Source of the DNA: Bacteroidetes bacterium HGW-Bacteroidetes-4 | Lineage (GTDB): Bacteria > Bacteroidota > Bacteroidia > Bacteroidales > SZUA-534 | Length of the DNA stretch: 59,905 bases | Reading direction: 5' to 3' | Assembly (NCBI GenBank): GCA_002840905.1 | Contig: PHDD01000023.1 | Coordinates: 57,481 to 117,385 of the forward strand | Part shown: positions 19,884 through 28,652 of the stretch, in pieces | How positions within the stretch are numbered: the first letter of the stretch is position 1 | How the letters are laid out: every line of letters starts with the position of its first letter | Position numbers and translations under genes: made by a program | Notes under the pieces: generated by a model | What the model was told of the DNA's origin: nothing | Database searches by the model: none | What the model saw: the letters and a program-made list of their open reading frames with translations, nothing else

Positions 19884-20668
19884 ATTTAGAGCAACTTTTA
19901 AAACAAGTAATTAAAGTGGCCGAAAATGCAGGCAACTTTATAATTGAACAGCGTAAAGGTTTTTCAATCGATGTGGTTGAGAAAAAAGGAAATCAGGACT
20001 ATGTTTCTTATGTTGATAAAGAAGCGGAACGAATTTTGGTTGAAGGTTTACGAAGTATTCTTCCCGATTCGGGTTTTATTGCCGAAGAAAATACAGCCGG
20101 AAGCAATAACGAAAAGTACCTGTGGATAATTGATCCGCTCGACGGAACAACAAATTTTATTCATGGAGTTGCCCCTTATGCCATAAGCATTGCCTTGCAA
20201 ATTGATGGCAAAACAGAACTGGGACTAATTTATGAACTGGGGCAAAAGGAACTGTTTTATTCCTGTTCCGAAATACCGGTATATTGCAATAAGAAAAAGG
20301 TTACTGTTTCAAAAGCCAATGGAATGATAAACGGTTTAATTGCCACCGGTTTTCATACCAGTAATTTTGAACGATTGGATCAACAATTGAAAGCGGTTAA
20401 AAAAATTATTGAAGGTTCGCATGGGCTTCGCAGGCATGGTTCGGCTGCCACCGACCTGGCTTATGTTGCTGCAGGCCGCTTCGATGGTTTTTTTGAATAT
20501 GGGTTAAACCCCTGGGACGTTGCAGCAGGAGCCTTTCTGGTTCAGCAGGCTGGGGGCATAGTGTCGGACTTTACCGGAGGCCAAGACTATTTGTTCGGTA
20601 AAGAAATGATTGCCGGAAGCCCAAAGGTTCACCACGATTTGTTAACCCTTTTAAAAACAAAGTTATAG
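19880..20668 (+). CDS. suhB: Inositol monophosphatase family protein
   Basis: 262 residues. The Li-sensitive phosphatase motifs are complete: Glu69/70 in FIAEEN, Asp85 and Asp88 in WIIDPLDGTTNF, and the C-terminal NPWDVAAGAFLVQQAGG. It hydrolyses inositol-1-phosphate or related sugar phosphates, depending on family member. The SuhB subgroup can also act with Nus factors; the sequence alone does not settle this. It is translationally coupled to mtaB by a 4-bp overlap. Confidence 0.9.
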   Translation: MNLEQLLKQVIKVAENAGNFIIEQRKGFSIDVVEKKGNQDYVSYVDKEAERILVEGLRSILPDSGFIAEENTAGSNNEKYLWIIDPLDGTTNFIHGVAPYAISIALQIDGKTELGLIYELGQKELFYSCSEIPVYCNKKKVTVSKANGMINGLIATGFHTSNFERLDQQLKAVKKIIEGSHGLRRHGSAATDLAYVAAGRFDGFFEYGLNPWDVAAGAFLVQQAGGIVSDFTGGQDYLFGKEMIAGSPKVHHDLLTLLKTKL

Positions 20669-20744
20669 CATGAATTAAAAGCTTTGTTAGGTGTGTTCAA
20701 TTAAATGTTCTATTTTTAAATACAAATTTTAAACCTGTGGATTT

Positions 20745-22190
20745 ATGAAAAAGTGCATCTTTTGGATAGTTTTTGCTTTAATGGGCTTGGCTTTTTCCCA
20801 ATTATCTGAGGCACAAAGCTTCGATGTAAGTTTTGATCATGCTGCATTTTTTTCTCCGGAAATGGGGCCTTACGTGGAAACCTACCTTAGTGTTAATGGG
20901 AATTCCCTGGTTTATAAACTCAATAATGATAATTTTTACGAAGCTGCTGTTGAAACAACCCTGGTTTTTAAAAATGCCAATCAGGTAAAAGAGTTCCGTA
21001 AATTTAAAGTAATGAGTCCGGCTTTGGCCGATACCACAACTATTTTTCCCGATTTGAGCGAGATGCAGCGTATTCCTATTCCCGAAGGTGTTTATAATTT
21101 CCAGTTGCAGGTTCGCGATTTGAATGCATCTGATACAACGCTTCCATTTAAGCACAGTGGCCTGATAACGGTGAATTTTCCTAAAAATCAACTTTCAATA
21201 AGCGATATGGAGTTGGTTGAACAATATGCTCCGGCATATAAAGAAAATATTTATGTTAAAGGTGAAACGGAATATAAACCTTATGTTTCCCATATTATTC
21301 CAAAAGATATGAAATCGATTAAAGTTTATGCCGAGGTTTATAATGCAGCGTATGAATTTGGTCCCATCGAAGATTTTCTGGTTTTATTTCATATCGAAAG
21401 GGTTCATACATCGAAACCCATAAATGAGTTCAGCAGCATTCAAAAGGAAACGGCTCATAATGTAAATGTTATTTTTAAGGAATTATCAATAGCCGGTTTA
21501 CCTGCAGGGAACTATTATCTTGTTATCGAATTGCGCGATAAAAAAGACAATTCGGTTTTATTGACCAAAAAATTCTTTCAGCGGGAAAGTTCATTGAAGC
21601 AAAAAAATACATTAAACGTTTCCGGTGTAAAGGTTCCACAGGCTTTTGCCAGGCGGTATCAGAATGCCGACACCTTGGTTTATTACCTTACTATGCTCCT
21701 CCCGATTAGTGATAGCGCCGAAATGCATTTTATCGACCAACAGGAACAAGCCCGTAACTTACCATTGATGCAACAATTTCTGTATCAGTTTTGGAAAGAG
21801 CGCAATCAAAAGCATCCTGAATTGGCCTGGAACGATTACCTGACTTTAGTTTCTATAGTCGATCAGCAATATAAAACAGATAATTTACCGGGTTTTAAAA
21901 CCGACCGGGGACGTATTTTTTTGCAATATGGGCCACCTATTAATGTGTATGCTGAAAATGATGAATCGGGAGCAAAACCTTATGAAATATGGCATTATTA
22001 CCGGATTGCCAATCAAAATAACCTGAAGTTTGTTTTTGTGCAAAGCACTAACGATGCAAACGATTTTATTCTGGTGCACACAAACGTTATGGGGAAAAAA
22101 AACAATCCGGACTGGGAACATGAAATATATTTAAACCCGGTTAAAAATAAGGTAAGGAGTAAAGCGCGCGAATACTTTGAAGAGTACTAA
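20745..22190 (+). CDS. GWxTD domain-containing secreted protein
   Basis: 481 residues with a Sec signal peptide (residues 1-23, cleavage near SEAQS). The middle holds beta-rich segments typical of this family (GLPAGNYYLVIELRDKKDNS). The C-terminal GWxTD domain is visible as FKTDRGRIFLQYGPP, then KPYEIWHYY and KFVFV (about residues 385-440). Its function is unknown; it is found in the envelope of Bacteroidota and related phyla. Its stop codon directly abuts the ATG of the acyltransferase gene (0 bp), so the two are likely translated together. Confidence 0.88.
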   Translation: MKKCIFWIVFALMGLAFSQLSEAQSFDVSFDHAAFFSPEMGPYVETYLSVNGNSLVYKLNNDNFYEAAVETTLVFKNANQVKEFRKFKVMSPALADTTTIFPDLSEMQRIPIPEGVYNFQLQVRDLNASDTTLPFKHSGLITVNFPKNQLSISDMELVEQYAPAYKENIYVKGETEYKPYVSHIIPKDMKSIKVYAEVYNAAYEFGPIEDFLVLFHIERVHTSKPINEFSSIQKETAHNVNVIFKELSIAGLPAGNYYLVIELRDKKDNSVLLTKKFFQRESSLKQKNTLNVSGVKVPQAFARRYQNADTLVYYLTMLLPISDSAEMHFIDQQEQARNLPLMQQFLYQFWKERNQKHPELAWNDYLTLVSIVDQQYKTDNLPGFKTDRGRIFLQYGPPINVYAENDESGAKPYEIWHYYRIANQNNLKFVFVQSTNDANDFILVHTNVMGKKNNPDWEHEIYLNPVKNKVRSKAREYFEEY

Positions 22191-23069
22191 ATGAGTTTTT
22201 TTGAAAAGATAGTTTATTACGTAGTACTTGCCTGGTTCTGGTTTTTATCGAAACTACCCCTTAGGTTCTTGTTTTTTGCATCGGAACTACTTACTTTTTT
22301 GGTTTATCGCCTTATTGGATATCGTAAAAAAGTAGTTAAGCAGAATTTGCAAAACGCTTTTCCTAATCGCGATATAAAAGCAATAAAAAAAATTGCGCGT
22401 AAGTATTATCGCCATTTGTCGGTAATGATAGTTGAGAATAGTTACCTGCGATTTGTACCACGCAACCAATTGGTTAACCACCTTGTAGTTGAAGATGTTG
22501 AATTGTTTCAGAAACTCTACTGCGAAAAGCGAAACGTGGTTTTAATGCTGGGCCATCTTGGAAACTGGGAAATGGGAGGAATTCTGTCGCAGTTTATTCC
22601 TTATCGGTTTGCTGCTGTTTATAAAAAACTTACCAGCCCGGTTTTCGATAAAATTTATTTTGATATCCGAAGTCGTTTGGGGGTTATTCCGGTTGAAATG
22701 AAAGATGTTTTGCGAAAAGTACATCTTTTAAACGACGAAGCAGCCCCTTTTGCTTTATTTATGGTAGCCGATCAGGCTCCACTGTTGAGCGAAACCCAGC
22801 ATTGGATTCCCTTTTTAAATCAGGATACTGGCGTGTATTTAGGTTCGGAGAAACTGGCCCGAAAATTCGATATGGCGGTGGTTTATTTGGAATTAATACG
22901 CATTAAAAAAGGAAGTTATAGGCTACGGCCCACGCTGATAACCGAAAATCCAAAGGAAACCCGTCCTAAAGAAATAACCGAACGCTTTTTTCAATTACTC
23001 GAGGCTTCTATTCTTGATGCTCCCCGTTATTGGTTGTGGTCGCACCGCCGATGGAAACATAAGCGATAA
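22191..23069 (+). CDS. LpxL/HtrB-type lysophospholipid (lipid A) acyltransferase
   Basis: 292 residues. There is an N-terminal membrane helix (about residues 8-38) and the catalytic HX4E motif HLGNWE at His122-Glu127, as in inner-membrane lauroyl/myristoyl transferases of lipid A synthesis. The segment ADQAP and the C-terminal WLWSHRRWK are also family hallmarks. The presumed role is secondary acylation of lipid A or another lipid at the inner membrane. It follows the GWxTD gene without a spacer. Confidence 0.92.
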   Translation: MSFFEKIVYYVVLAWFWFLSKLPLRFLFFASELLTFLVYRLIGYRKKVVKQNLQNAFPNRDIKAIKKIARKYYRHLSVMIVENSYLRFVPRNQLVNHLVVEDVELFQKLYCEKRNVVLMLGHLGNWEMGGILSQFIPYRFAAVYKKLTSPVFDKIYFDIRSRLGVIPVEMKDVLRKVHLLNDEAAPFALFMVADQAPLLSETQHWIPFLNQDTGVYLGSEKLARKFDMAVVYLELIRIKKGSYRLRPTLITENPKETRPKEITERFFQLLEASILDAPRYWLWSHRRWKHKR

Positions 23070-23170
23070 AAGCCTGCATCTTTTTAATACTACAAGGCAA
23101 AAGTGTGTTAGTTTAATAACTAAAAAGCGCTATTTTTAGGCCAAATTTTAGCAAAGTTACCTGTACATAT

Positions 23171-24214
23171 ATGACAAAAGTTGCTGTAGTTATTCTGAAT
23201 TGGAATGGTAAACATTTTCTTACCCAATTTCTACCATCGGTGGTGGCCCATTCCATCAATGAACAAACTGAGGTTTGGGTAGCTGATAATGGATCGACCG
23301 ATGGAAGCATTGATTTTATTGAAAGCAATTTTCCGCAGGTAAAATTTATTGCATTCGATAAAAACTACGGTTTTACGGGGGGGTACAACCGGGCTCTGCA
23401 GCAAATTAAAGCCAGGTATTATGTTTTGTTAAATTCTGATGTAGAAGTTACTCCAAACTGGCTTGAGTCCATAATTTCGTACCTTGATGCAAATGAAACG
23501 GTGGCTGCCGCCATGCCCAAACTGCTCTCGTTTGCCGAGCGCACGCAATTTGAATATGCCGGAGCTGCCGGGGGATTTATCGACTTTTTGGGCTTCCCCT
23601 TTTGTCGTGGGCGTATTCTTAGTGAGTTGGAAACCGATGAGGGGCAATACAATCTGGTTTCTGAAATATTTTGGGCAACCGGTGCCTGTTTGTTTGTAAG
23701 AGCAAGCATTTATCATGAAGTGGGTGGTTTGGATGAAGACTTTTTTGCCCACATGGAGGAAATTGATTTATGCTGGCGCATGAAAAACCGCGGGTATAAA
23801 ATTATGTACCTGCCGCAATCGGTTGTTTATCATGTGGGAGGGGGGACTTTGCCAAATAACAATCCACGGAAACTGTTTTTAAATTACCGAAACAATTTAT
23901 TATTACTCTATAAAAACCTGCCCGACAGTAAACTCCACATAATTCTGTTTACCCGTATGATACTCGATGGTTTGTCGGCCGTATTGTATTTGATGCAGGG
24001 GAAAGTGGCCTTTTTTTTATCGGTACCCAAAGCTCATTTTGCATTTTATGGTATGGTAAAACACTTTCGCACCAAACGAAAACAAAACAAACACCTGACC
24101 TTACAAGCACAACATGCTGAAATTTTTAAGCGAAGTATTGTCTTCTCATTTTTTGTGCGTAAGGTTCGCAAATTCTCCGATTTAAACACCAAAGGCTGGC
24201 GTTTAACCCGCTAA
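23171..24214 (+). CDS. Family 2 glycosyltransferase (rhamnosyltransferase-like)
   Basis: 347 residues. The N-terminal GT-A fold begins VAVVILNWNGKHFL. The nucleotide-sugar region is seen at VADNGSTDGS and LLNSDVEV (DxD-like), with an acidic catalytic motif in MEEIDLCWRMKNRGY near residues 195-209. A hydrophobic stretch at about residues 258-290 could be membrane-associated. Such enzymes extend surface polysaccharides from nucleotide-sugars; the sugar cannot be predicted. It lies downstream of the acyltransferase gene by 101 bp, consistent with an envelope-building group. Confidence 0.9.
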   Translation: MTKVAVVILNWNGKHFLTQFLPSVVAHSINEQTEVWVADNGSTDGSIDFIESNFPQVKFIAFDKNYGFTGGYNRALQQIKARYYVLLNSDVEVTPNWLESIISYLDANETVAAAMPKLLSFAERTQFEYAGAAGGFIDFLGFPFCRGRILSELETDEGQYNLVSEIFWATGACLFVRASIYHEVGGLDEDFFAHMEEIDLCWRMKNRGYKIMYLPQSVVYHVGGGTLPNNNPRKLFLNYRNNLLLLYKNLPDSKLHIILFTRMILDGLSAVLYLMQGKVAFFLSVPKAHFAFYGMVKHFRTKRKQNKHLTLQAQHAEIFKRSIVFSFFVRKVRKFSDLNTKGWRLTR

Positions 24215-24286
24215 AATTGCCGATTTAATGTTTTTTGTCATTAAATTTTCTGTTGTAAAAGCATTATTTAGTGAACTTTTGATTAT

Positions 24287-24294
24287 TAACTTTG
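24287..24294 (+). promoter_or_regulatory. -7 box of the proline dehydrogenase gene
   Basis: TAACTTTG fits TAnnTTTG, 54 bp before the start codon. No well-spaced TTG was found. Confidence 0.35.
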
Positions 24295-24348
24295 AGCACA
24301 TAAAATAACGTACCAAAGTTTATTAGTAAACATTAAATTCAAAAAATC

Positions 24349-25260
24349 ATGTTCAATAAATTAATTGCAGCTTTACTTCCCTTTATGCCTAAAAAGCTTA
24401 TCTGGATATTCTCGAAACGATACATTTCTGGAGTTACTGTTGCTGATGCCATAAAAGCATCGAAAGATTTAAATGCCCGTGGAAAGATGGTTACCCTCGA
24501 CATATTGGGTGAATTTATAAAGACCCTTGAAGAGGCCGAAAAAAACCGCGACGAATACCTTGAATTAATTGATGTGATAGAAAAAGAAGGAATTAACGGT
24601 AATTATTCGGTAAAGCCTTCAATGTTTGGTCTATTACTTGACGAAGAAGTTTGTTTTCAACATATTAAAGCTATTGTAGCAAAGGCTGCGTCGTACAATA
24701 ATTTTATCCGTGTTGATATGGAAGATTCGCCATGTACCACTAAAACCATTAATTTGTACCGTAGGTTAAAAGCTGAATACCCCAAAAACTGTGGTTTAGT
24801 GGTTCAGGCCTACATGCGAAGAACCTTGCAGGATATTAAAGATTTAATGGATATTCATTCCAAAGAGATTCCTTTGAATTATCGTTTGTGTAAAGGAATT
24901 TATATTGAACCGGTTGAAATAGCTTACAAAAAGTACGAAGAGGTGAACCAACATTATCTTGAAGATTTGGAATATTTGTTTGCCAATGGAATTTATGCCG
25001 GTATTGCCACCCACGACAAACCATTAATTGAAGGAGCTTACCAACTGATTGAGAAGTACAATGTTCCTAAAGAAATGTATGAGTTCCAGATGCTTTACGG
25101 GGTTACACCTGAATTGCGTCAAAGCATTGTTGATGCCGGACACCGTCTCAGGGTTTACGTACCTTACGGAAAACAGTGGTTTGGCTATTCGACCCGCCGT
25201 TTAAAAGAGAATCCAAAAATTGCAAGCCATATTATTAAGGCCTTGTTTGTACGCGGATAA
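24349..25260 (+). CDS. Proline dehydrogenase family protein
   Basis: 303 residues, the size of monofunctional FAD-dependent proline dehydrogenase, which oxidises proline to pyrroline-5-carboxylate and passes electrons to quinone. Family features: RVDMEDSPCT on the barrel, NYRLCKGIYIEP (R-x-x-KG-x-Y), GIATHDK, and the C-terminal VPYGKQWFGYSTRRLKENP with the two substrate-binding Arg residues. No pyrroline-5-carboxylate dehydrogenase gene is adjacent. A terminator follows. Confidence 0.88.
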   Translation: MFNKLIAALLPFMPKKLIWIFSKRYISGVTVADAIKASKDLNARGKMVTLDILGEFIKTLEEAEKNRDEYLELIDVIEKEGINGNYSVKPSMFGLLLDEEVCFQHIKAIVAKAASYNNFIRVDMEDSPCTTKTINLYRRLKAEYPKNCGLVVQAYMRRTLQDIKDLMDIHSKEIPLNYRLCKGIYIEPVEIAYKKYEEVNQHYLEDLEYLFANGIYAGIATHDKPLIEGAYQLIEKYNVPKEMYEFQMLYGVTPELRQSIVDAGHRLRVYVPYGKQWFGYSTRRLKENPKIASHIIKALFVRG

Positions 25261-25281
25261 TTAACTCCACTTTATATATCG

Positions 25282-25318
25282 AAGCCATATTCTTGAGTTT
25301 TAAGGATATGGCTTTTTT
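25282..25318 (+). terminator. Terminator after proline dehydrogenase
   Basis: AAGCCATAT (25282-25290) / ATATGGCTT (25306-25314), 15-nt loop, then a T6 run. Confidence 0.8.
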
Positions 25319-25365
25319 GTTTTAAGTGCTGCCTGAGCAGTAGTTTTTAATCAATATTTTTTTTG

Positions 25366-25407
25366 AACGCGGATAACGCGGATTTCTTAGCGCGGATTAA
25401 CGCGGTT
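25366..25407. repeat. Short direct repeats of RRCGCGGAT
   Basis: Nonamers AACGCGGAT (25366-25374), AACGCGGAT (25375-25383), AGCGCGGAT (25389-25397) and AACGCGGTT (25399-25407) lie head to tail. This starts the 520-bp gene-poor spacer 25261-25783, which otherwise holds only the repeats listed next to it and the upstream part of the helix-hairpin-helix fragment. Confidence 0.7.
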
Positions 25408-25463
25408 GTGAGAGCAGTGATAGTGAAAAGTGACAGGGAGACCGGATGCTGGATTATTAGATG

Positions 25464-25480
25464 CCCGACGGACAGGCGGG
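25464..25480. repeat. GC-rich 17-bp dispersed repeat, copy 1
   Basis: CCCGACGGACAGGCGGG. The same 17 bases with one change recur at 35677-35693, each time directly before a heptanucleotide array. A related palindrome lies at 31580-31600. Confidence 0.7.
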
Positions 25481-25487
25481 TAAGAAT

Positions 25488-25593
25488 GTAGATACCAGAT
25501 ATTAGTTGTTAGACATTAGACTTAAGACGCAAGACTTAAGATTTTTAGATGCTGGACTTTAGATATTAGACCTAAGACGCAAGACAAAAGAGA
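25488..25593. repeat. Degenerate heptanucleotide array (TTAGACN type)
   Basis: About 15 consecutive 7-bp units follow one another in register with a single extra base near 25544. Examples are TTAGACA (25509), TTAGACT (25516), TAAGACG (25523), CAAGACT (25530), TTAGATA (25559), TTAGACC (25566), TAAGACG (25573) and CAAGACA (25580). The core is nnAGAyn. Just upstream (about 25425-25441) are GTGATA / GTGAAAA / GTGACAG, resembling the reverse complement of the TTCACTY array at 35766. Confidence 0.8.
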
Positions 25594-25783
25594 AAATGAA
25601 ATACGAAACGGGAGGCAGAAAACTATCAACTGAAGGCAGTCTTGCCAAGGAGAGGAAAAAATTTCGGTAGCAAAGGGCGTATTTTACAGTAAAAATTGCC
25701 TGTTTTTAAGCAAATTAGCCCAATTTTAGCAAAATTTTTCGGAATTTAAAAAAGGCATTTTCTACGATAGACTGGGCGTTGCC

Positions 25784-25996
25784 ATGGTGCACGATGCTAA
25801 TAATTTAACCAAAATTAAAGGTCTTAACCGTTGGATTGAAGAAAAACTTAATCACCTTGAACTTTATACTTTTCTTCAAATCAGTAATTTAACTGAGGTT
25901 GATGTGGAAACAATTACCGAGATTTTGGAGATAGCACCCCATAGAATCGATGATGAAAAATGGATTTTACAAGCCAAAGACCTGGTTAAGAATTAA
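25784..25996 (+). CDS. Small helix-hairpin-helix domain protein, probably a fragment
   Basis: 70 residues from ATG 25784. The segment LTKIKGLNRWIEEKLNHL, then YTFLQISNLT and HRIDDEKWILQAKDL follows the helix-hairpin-helix domain found at the C-terminus of several Bacteroidota proteins (consensus DLKKISGVGPFIEKKLN ... IERDNWVGQA). The homology begins upstream of the ATG: in frame from 25742 one reads EFKKGIFYDRLGVA, which is also part of that family, but no ATG, GTG or TTG lies between it and a TAG at 25727. It is therefore most likely the decayed C-terminal end of a larger gene, or a small gene using an unusual start. Confidence 0.5.
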   Translation: MVHDANNLTKIKGLNRWIEEKLNHLELYTFLQISNLTEVDVETITEILEIAPHRIDDEKWILQAKDLVKN

Positions 25997-26122
25997 CAAT
26001 TCAGTTTAATATTATCTGTTAGTACTTTGTAACTACAAAGTGCAATTAAGCTTGGCCTTTTGAATTTGGTTTTTATTCCCTTTCAGGAGACAAGCTGGTG
26101 GAATATGCTCCAACAATAAATG

Positions 26123-26169
26123 GTTCGGTCCCGAACGGTTCTTTTTAACCCGCCTGAAAAAAGGCGGGT
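26123..26169. repeat. Two adjacent hairpins, the second terminator-like
   Basis: GTTCGG (26123-26128) / CCGAAC (26131-26136), and ACCCGCCT (26148-26155) / AGGCGGGT (26162-26169) with loop GAAAAA. The second stem is identical to that of the terminator at 18536. Neither is followed by a long T run on the plus strand; on the minus strand the second is followed by TTAAAAAG. Apart from these, the 339-bp spacer 25997-26335 shows nothing I can name. Confidence 0.5.
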
Positions 26170-26335
26170 AAGGTTCCTGTTTGAGACTACCATTTTTTAT
26201 ACAAAAATTCCCGGGGCACAACCACAGCCAAGATTTGTTTTATGATTTTTATTCGTGTTGTTTGACTAAATTACTGACAACAAAATGCTTAAAAACAAAA
26301 AGGTAGGTAAATAATGGTTTGGTTTACAATTTCTG

Positions 26336-26920
26336 CTAAAAATTAATGATTAGCTCATTAAGATTCCTTTTCGGAACGTGATGCACGTGTTCATTGTCGC
26401 GCCAGTATTTGTAATCGCCTTGTTTTATCTCTTCAATAACCACCTGCTCAACCGGTTCGCCCAAAGCCAATACCAGCAGTATTTCCAATTCGCCCGGTAA
26501 ATTTAATACTAAAGTTAATTTGGGTTTGTTTATGGCAGCTATCATGCACCCGCCCAGGCCCATTTCCACAGCACCCAGCAAAATACTTTGCGCAGCAATG
26601 CCTTCGTCGCAAAAGTGGTTTTTAGCTATTTTGGTGTCGTTACAAATTATTATATAAGCTGATGGTCGTTCGCCTTCAACCGGTCCCGGCCAGTCTTTCA
26701 GATAGCCGGCCCAGGCCAGGCATTCAAAAAGTTCTTGGTTTTGGGCTTCAGTATTCGAAAGGTAAAATTTAAGCGATTGCTGGTTTCGTGCCGATGCCGA
26801 TAAGCGAGCTAAATCAACCAGTTCAATCAATTGTTCACGCGTTATGTTTTTTGTCTGGTTAAAGCGCCGGTAACTTCGGTTTTTCTCAACCAGGTGACGA
26901 AGTTTATTGCTTGCTGTCAC
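26336..26920 (-). CDS. Nitroreductase family protein
   Basis: 194 residues. Typical FMN-dependent NAD(P)H oxidoreductase pattern: NRSYRRFNQTKNITREQLIELVDLARLSASARNQQ at residues about 14-48 (FMN-binding RSYRRF and S-A-R-N-Q), and the central DEGIAAQSILLGAVEMGLGGCM (residues about 106-127). The C-terminus holds LVLALGEPVE. The substrate is unknown. Its start overlaps the end of the exported thioredoxin gene by 17 bp, so the two are co-transcribed. Confidence 0.9.
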   Translation of the reverse strand: MTASNKLRHLVEKNRSYRRFNQTKNITREQLIELVDLARLSASARNQQSLKFYLSNTEAQNQELFECLAWAGYLKDWPGPVEGERPSAYIIICNDTKIAKNHFCDEGIAAQSILLGAVEMGLGGCMIAAINKPKLTLVLNLPGELEILLVLALGEPVEQVVIEEIKQGDYKYWRDNEHVHHVPKRNLNELIINF

Positions 26921-27437
26921 TTTTATAGGAATTTAAATAAGTCTGATAATCGACACCTTTTTCGTAAAGTGAACCATGAATAAACAGTAAGAGCGGTTCC
27001 ATTTGTTCGGGTTTCTGGAATCCGGGAACGGCCGTTATCAACTGGTTTTGTTCGTTCATAAACACTATCGACGGGTACGACATTTTGCCGTTTAACAAAG
27101 CTACCGCCAACTGATGCGGGGGACGGCTTCCTTCACCATTATTTATAAAAGTGTGTCCCTGAAAAGTCACCGGTTCTTTTGATTCAGCATTAAACTTTAC
27201 CGCATAGTATTTTTCGTTAAGAATTTTAGCAATGTCGGTATGTTGAAACGTTTCTTTATCCATTACCTTACACCAGCCGCACCAGTCGGTATACACATCG
27301 ATTAAAATTTTCCGGGGAGCTTTTTTATTCAATTCCACAGCTTCTTCAAAAGTGTACCATTTAACTGTTTGGGCCTGATTTTCGGTTAATCCACCCAAAA
27401 CAAACCACGAAAGCAACAGCAAGACTAATTTTTGCAT
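26904..27437 (-). CDS. Exported thioredoxin-like protein (CGWC)
   Basis: 177 residues with a signal peptide (residues 1-22, ends NQAQ) and a thioredoxin fold carrying the active site WCGWCK at Cys53 and Cys56 inside LIDVYTDWCGWCKVMDKETF. The sequence SYPSIVFMNE includes the cis-Pro. Proteins of this DUF255/thioredoxin-7-like group act as periplasmic disulfide reductases or carriers. It overlaps the nitroreductase gene, suggesting a shared redox role, which is an inference. Confidence 0.87.
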   Translation of the reverse strand: MQKLVLLLLSWFVLGGLTENQAQTVKWYTFEEAVELNKKAPRKILIDVYTDWCGWCKVMDKETFQHTDIAKILNEKYYAVKFNAESKEPVTFQGHTFINNGEGSRPPHQLAVALLNGKMSYPSIVFMNEQNQLITAVPGFQKPEQMEPLLLFIHGSLYEKGVDYQTYLNSYKSDSKQ

Positions 27438-27539
27438 CGATAAGGTTTTAAAATTTGCATAAAGAAAATGTTTTTTAACTACTAAACCAAAACATTGAGC
27501 TGGCTTAGCAACTAATTAACAGATAAGTTGCATAAGGGT

Positions 27540-28454
27540 TTAAAAAACAGAGTGACCCAATTTGGTGGTTAGTAATTCCAAGGCCTTCATTCCTTTTAAC
27601 GAATTTCCTTTAGCATTTAATCCGGGACTCCAAACCACCACACTAAACTGGTTGGGCAGTACGGCAGCAATACCACCGCCTACACCACTTTTGCCGGGTA
27701 AGCCCACTTTAAAAGCAAATTCGCCGGCTTCGTCATAAAAGCCACAGGTTTGCATTATGGCGTTAATGCGTTTGGTTTGACTCAGGGTTAATAGTTGTTG
27801 TTCAGTCAATGAATTTATGCCGTGGTTGGCAAAAAGCAAGAATGCCTGGGCCAGTTCACTGGCCGTCATTTCAATGGCGCATTGGTAGCAGTAGGTTTCA
27901 ATGAGTTCGTTTACGGGACTGGTAATGTTCCCAAACGATTTCATAAAATGGGCCAGCGCTTTGTTTCGGCTACTGTGATTCAATTCCGACTGGGCAATAT
28001 CCTTATTGGGAATTATTTGGTTGGTTCCTGCAAGGCGATTTATAAAACCGAGAATGGCGCCAAGGGCATCGGGCTCCTTGCTGCGCAGCAAGTCGGTTAC
28101 CACCAATGCCCCTGCATTAATTAAGGGATTCCGGGGAACGCCATTCTCATATTCGAGCTGTGCCAGTGAATTAAATGCATTGCCGCTGGGTTCAACACCT
28201 ACGCGTTTCCATAAATTATCTTTCTCTTTAGGGAAAACCATGGCCAGGGTAAATACTTTTGAAATACTTTGTATGGAAAATTTGTCGTTGGTATGGCCTA
28301 CTTTGAATTCTTCGCCCTGTGTGGTGATTAAACTGATTCCAAATTTGTGCAGATCCATCTTGGCCAGTTCTGGTATGTAAGTAGCAACCTGTCCGTGCAG
28401 GTTCATTTGTTCCACTTCGGCATGTATTTCTTCAATCAGTTTTTGGTAATCCAT
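27540..28454 (-). CDS. glsA: Glutaminase (serine-dependent)
   Basis: It hydrolyses glutamine to glutamate and ammonia. 304 residues, the normal length of bacterial glutaminase. The beta-lactamase-like catalytic pair Ser63-x-x-Lys66 lies in SIQSISKVFTLAM. Other family blocks: EPSGNAFNSLAQLE, PRNPLINAGALVV, and KVGLPGKSGVGGGI near residues 235-248. It is monocistronic by spacing (102 bp to the next gene downstream). Confidence 0.96.
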   Translation of the reverse strand: MDYQKLIEEIHAEVEQMNLHGQVATYIPELAKMDLHKFGISLITTQGEEFKVGHTNDKFSIQSISKVFTLAMVFPKEKDNLWKRVGVEPSGNAFNSLAQLEYENGVPRNPLINAGALVVTDLLRSKEPDALGAILGFINRLAGTNQIIPNKDIAQSELNHSSRNKALAHFMKSFGNITSPVNELIETYCYQCAIEMTASELAQAFLLFANHGINSLTEQQLLTLSQTKRINAIMQTCGFYDEAGEFAFKVGLPGKSGVGGGIAAVLPNQFSVVVWSPGLNAKGNSLKGMKALELLTTKLGHSVF

Positions 28455-28473
28455 TCACATTTTTTTTCTCATG

Positions 28474-28481
28474 CGAAAGTA
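28474..28481 (-). promoter_or_regulatory. Possible -7 box of glsA
   Basis: Minus-strand TACTTTCG, 19 bp before the start codon, differs at one base from TAnnTTTG and equals the box at 50731-50738. A TTG at 28508-28510 is 26 bp away, a bit far. Confidence 0.3.
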
Positions 28482-28652
28482 ATCTTTTACTGCCTTTGTT
28501 ATTAATACAAAGGGTATGTTGTACAAAATTTAAGTTTATGTTTTGCATTTATAGCATGTTGTTGAATAGAAAACTCAATTTTATCTTAACTGTTGTCCAA
28601 AGTTTAAATTAAAGCCGTAACTTGAATCTTTAAATTTTAAAAACTTAATCTT

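Noticed and set aside
26033-26221. 62-codon minus-strand frame in the spacer before the nitroreductase gene
   Set aside because: No recognisable protein pattern, covers two hairpins, and no promoter was seen.
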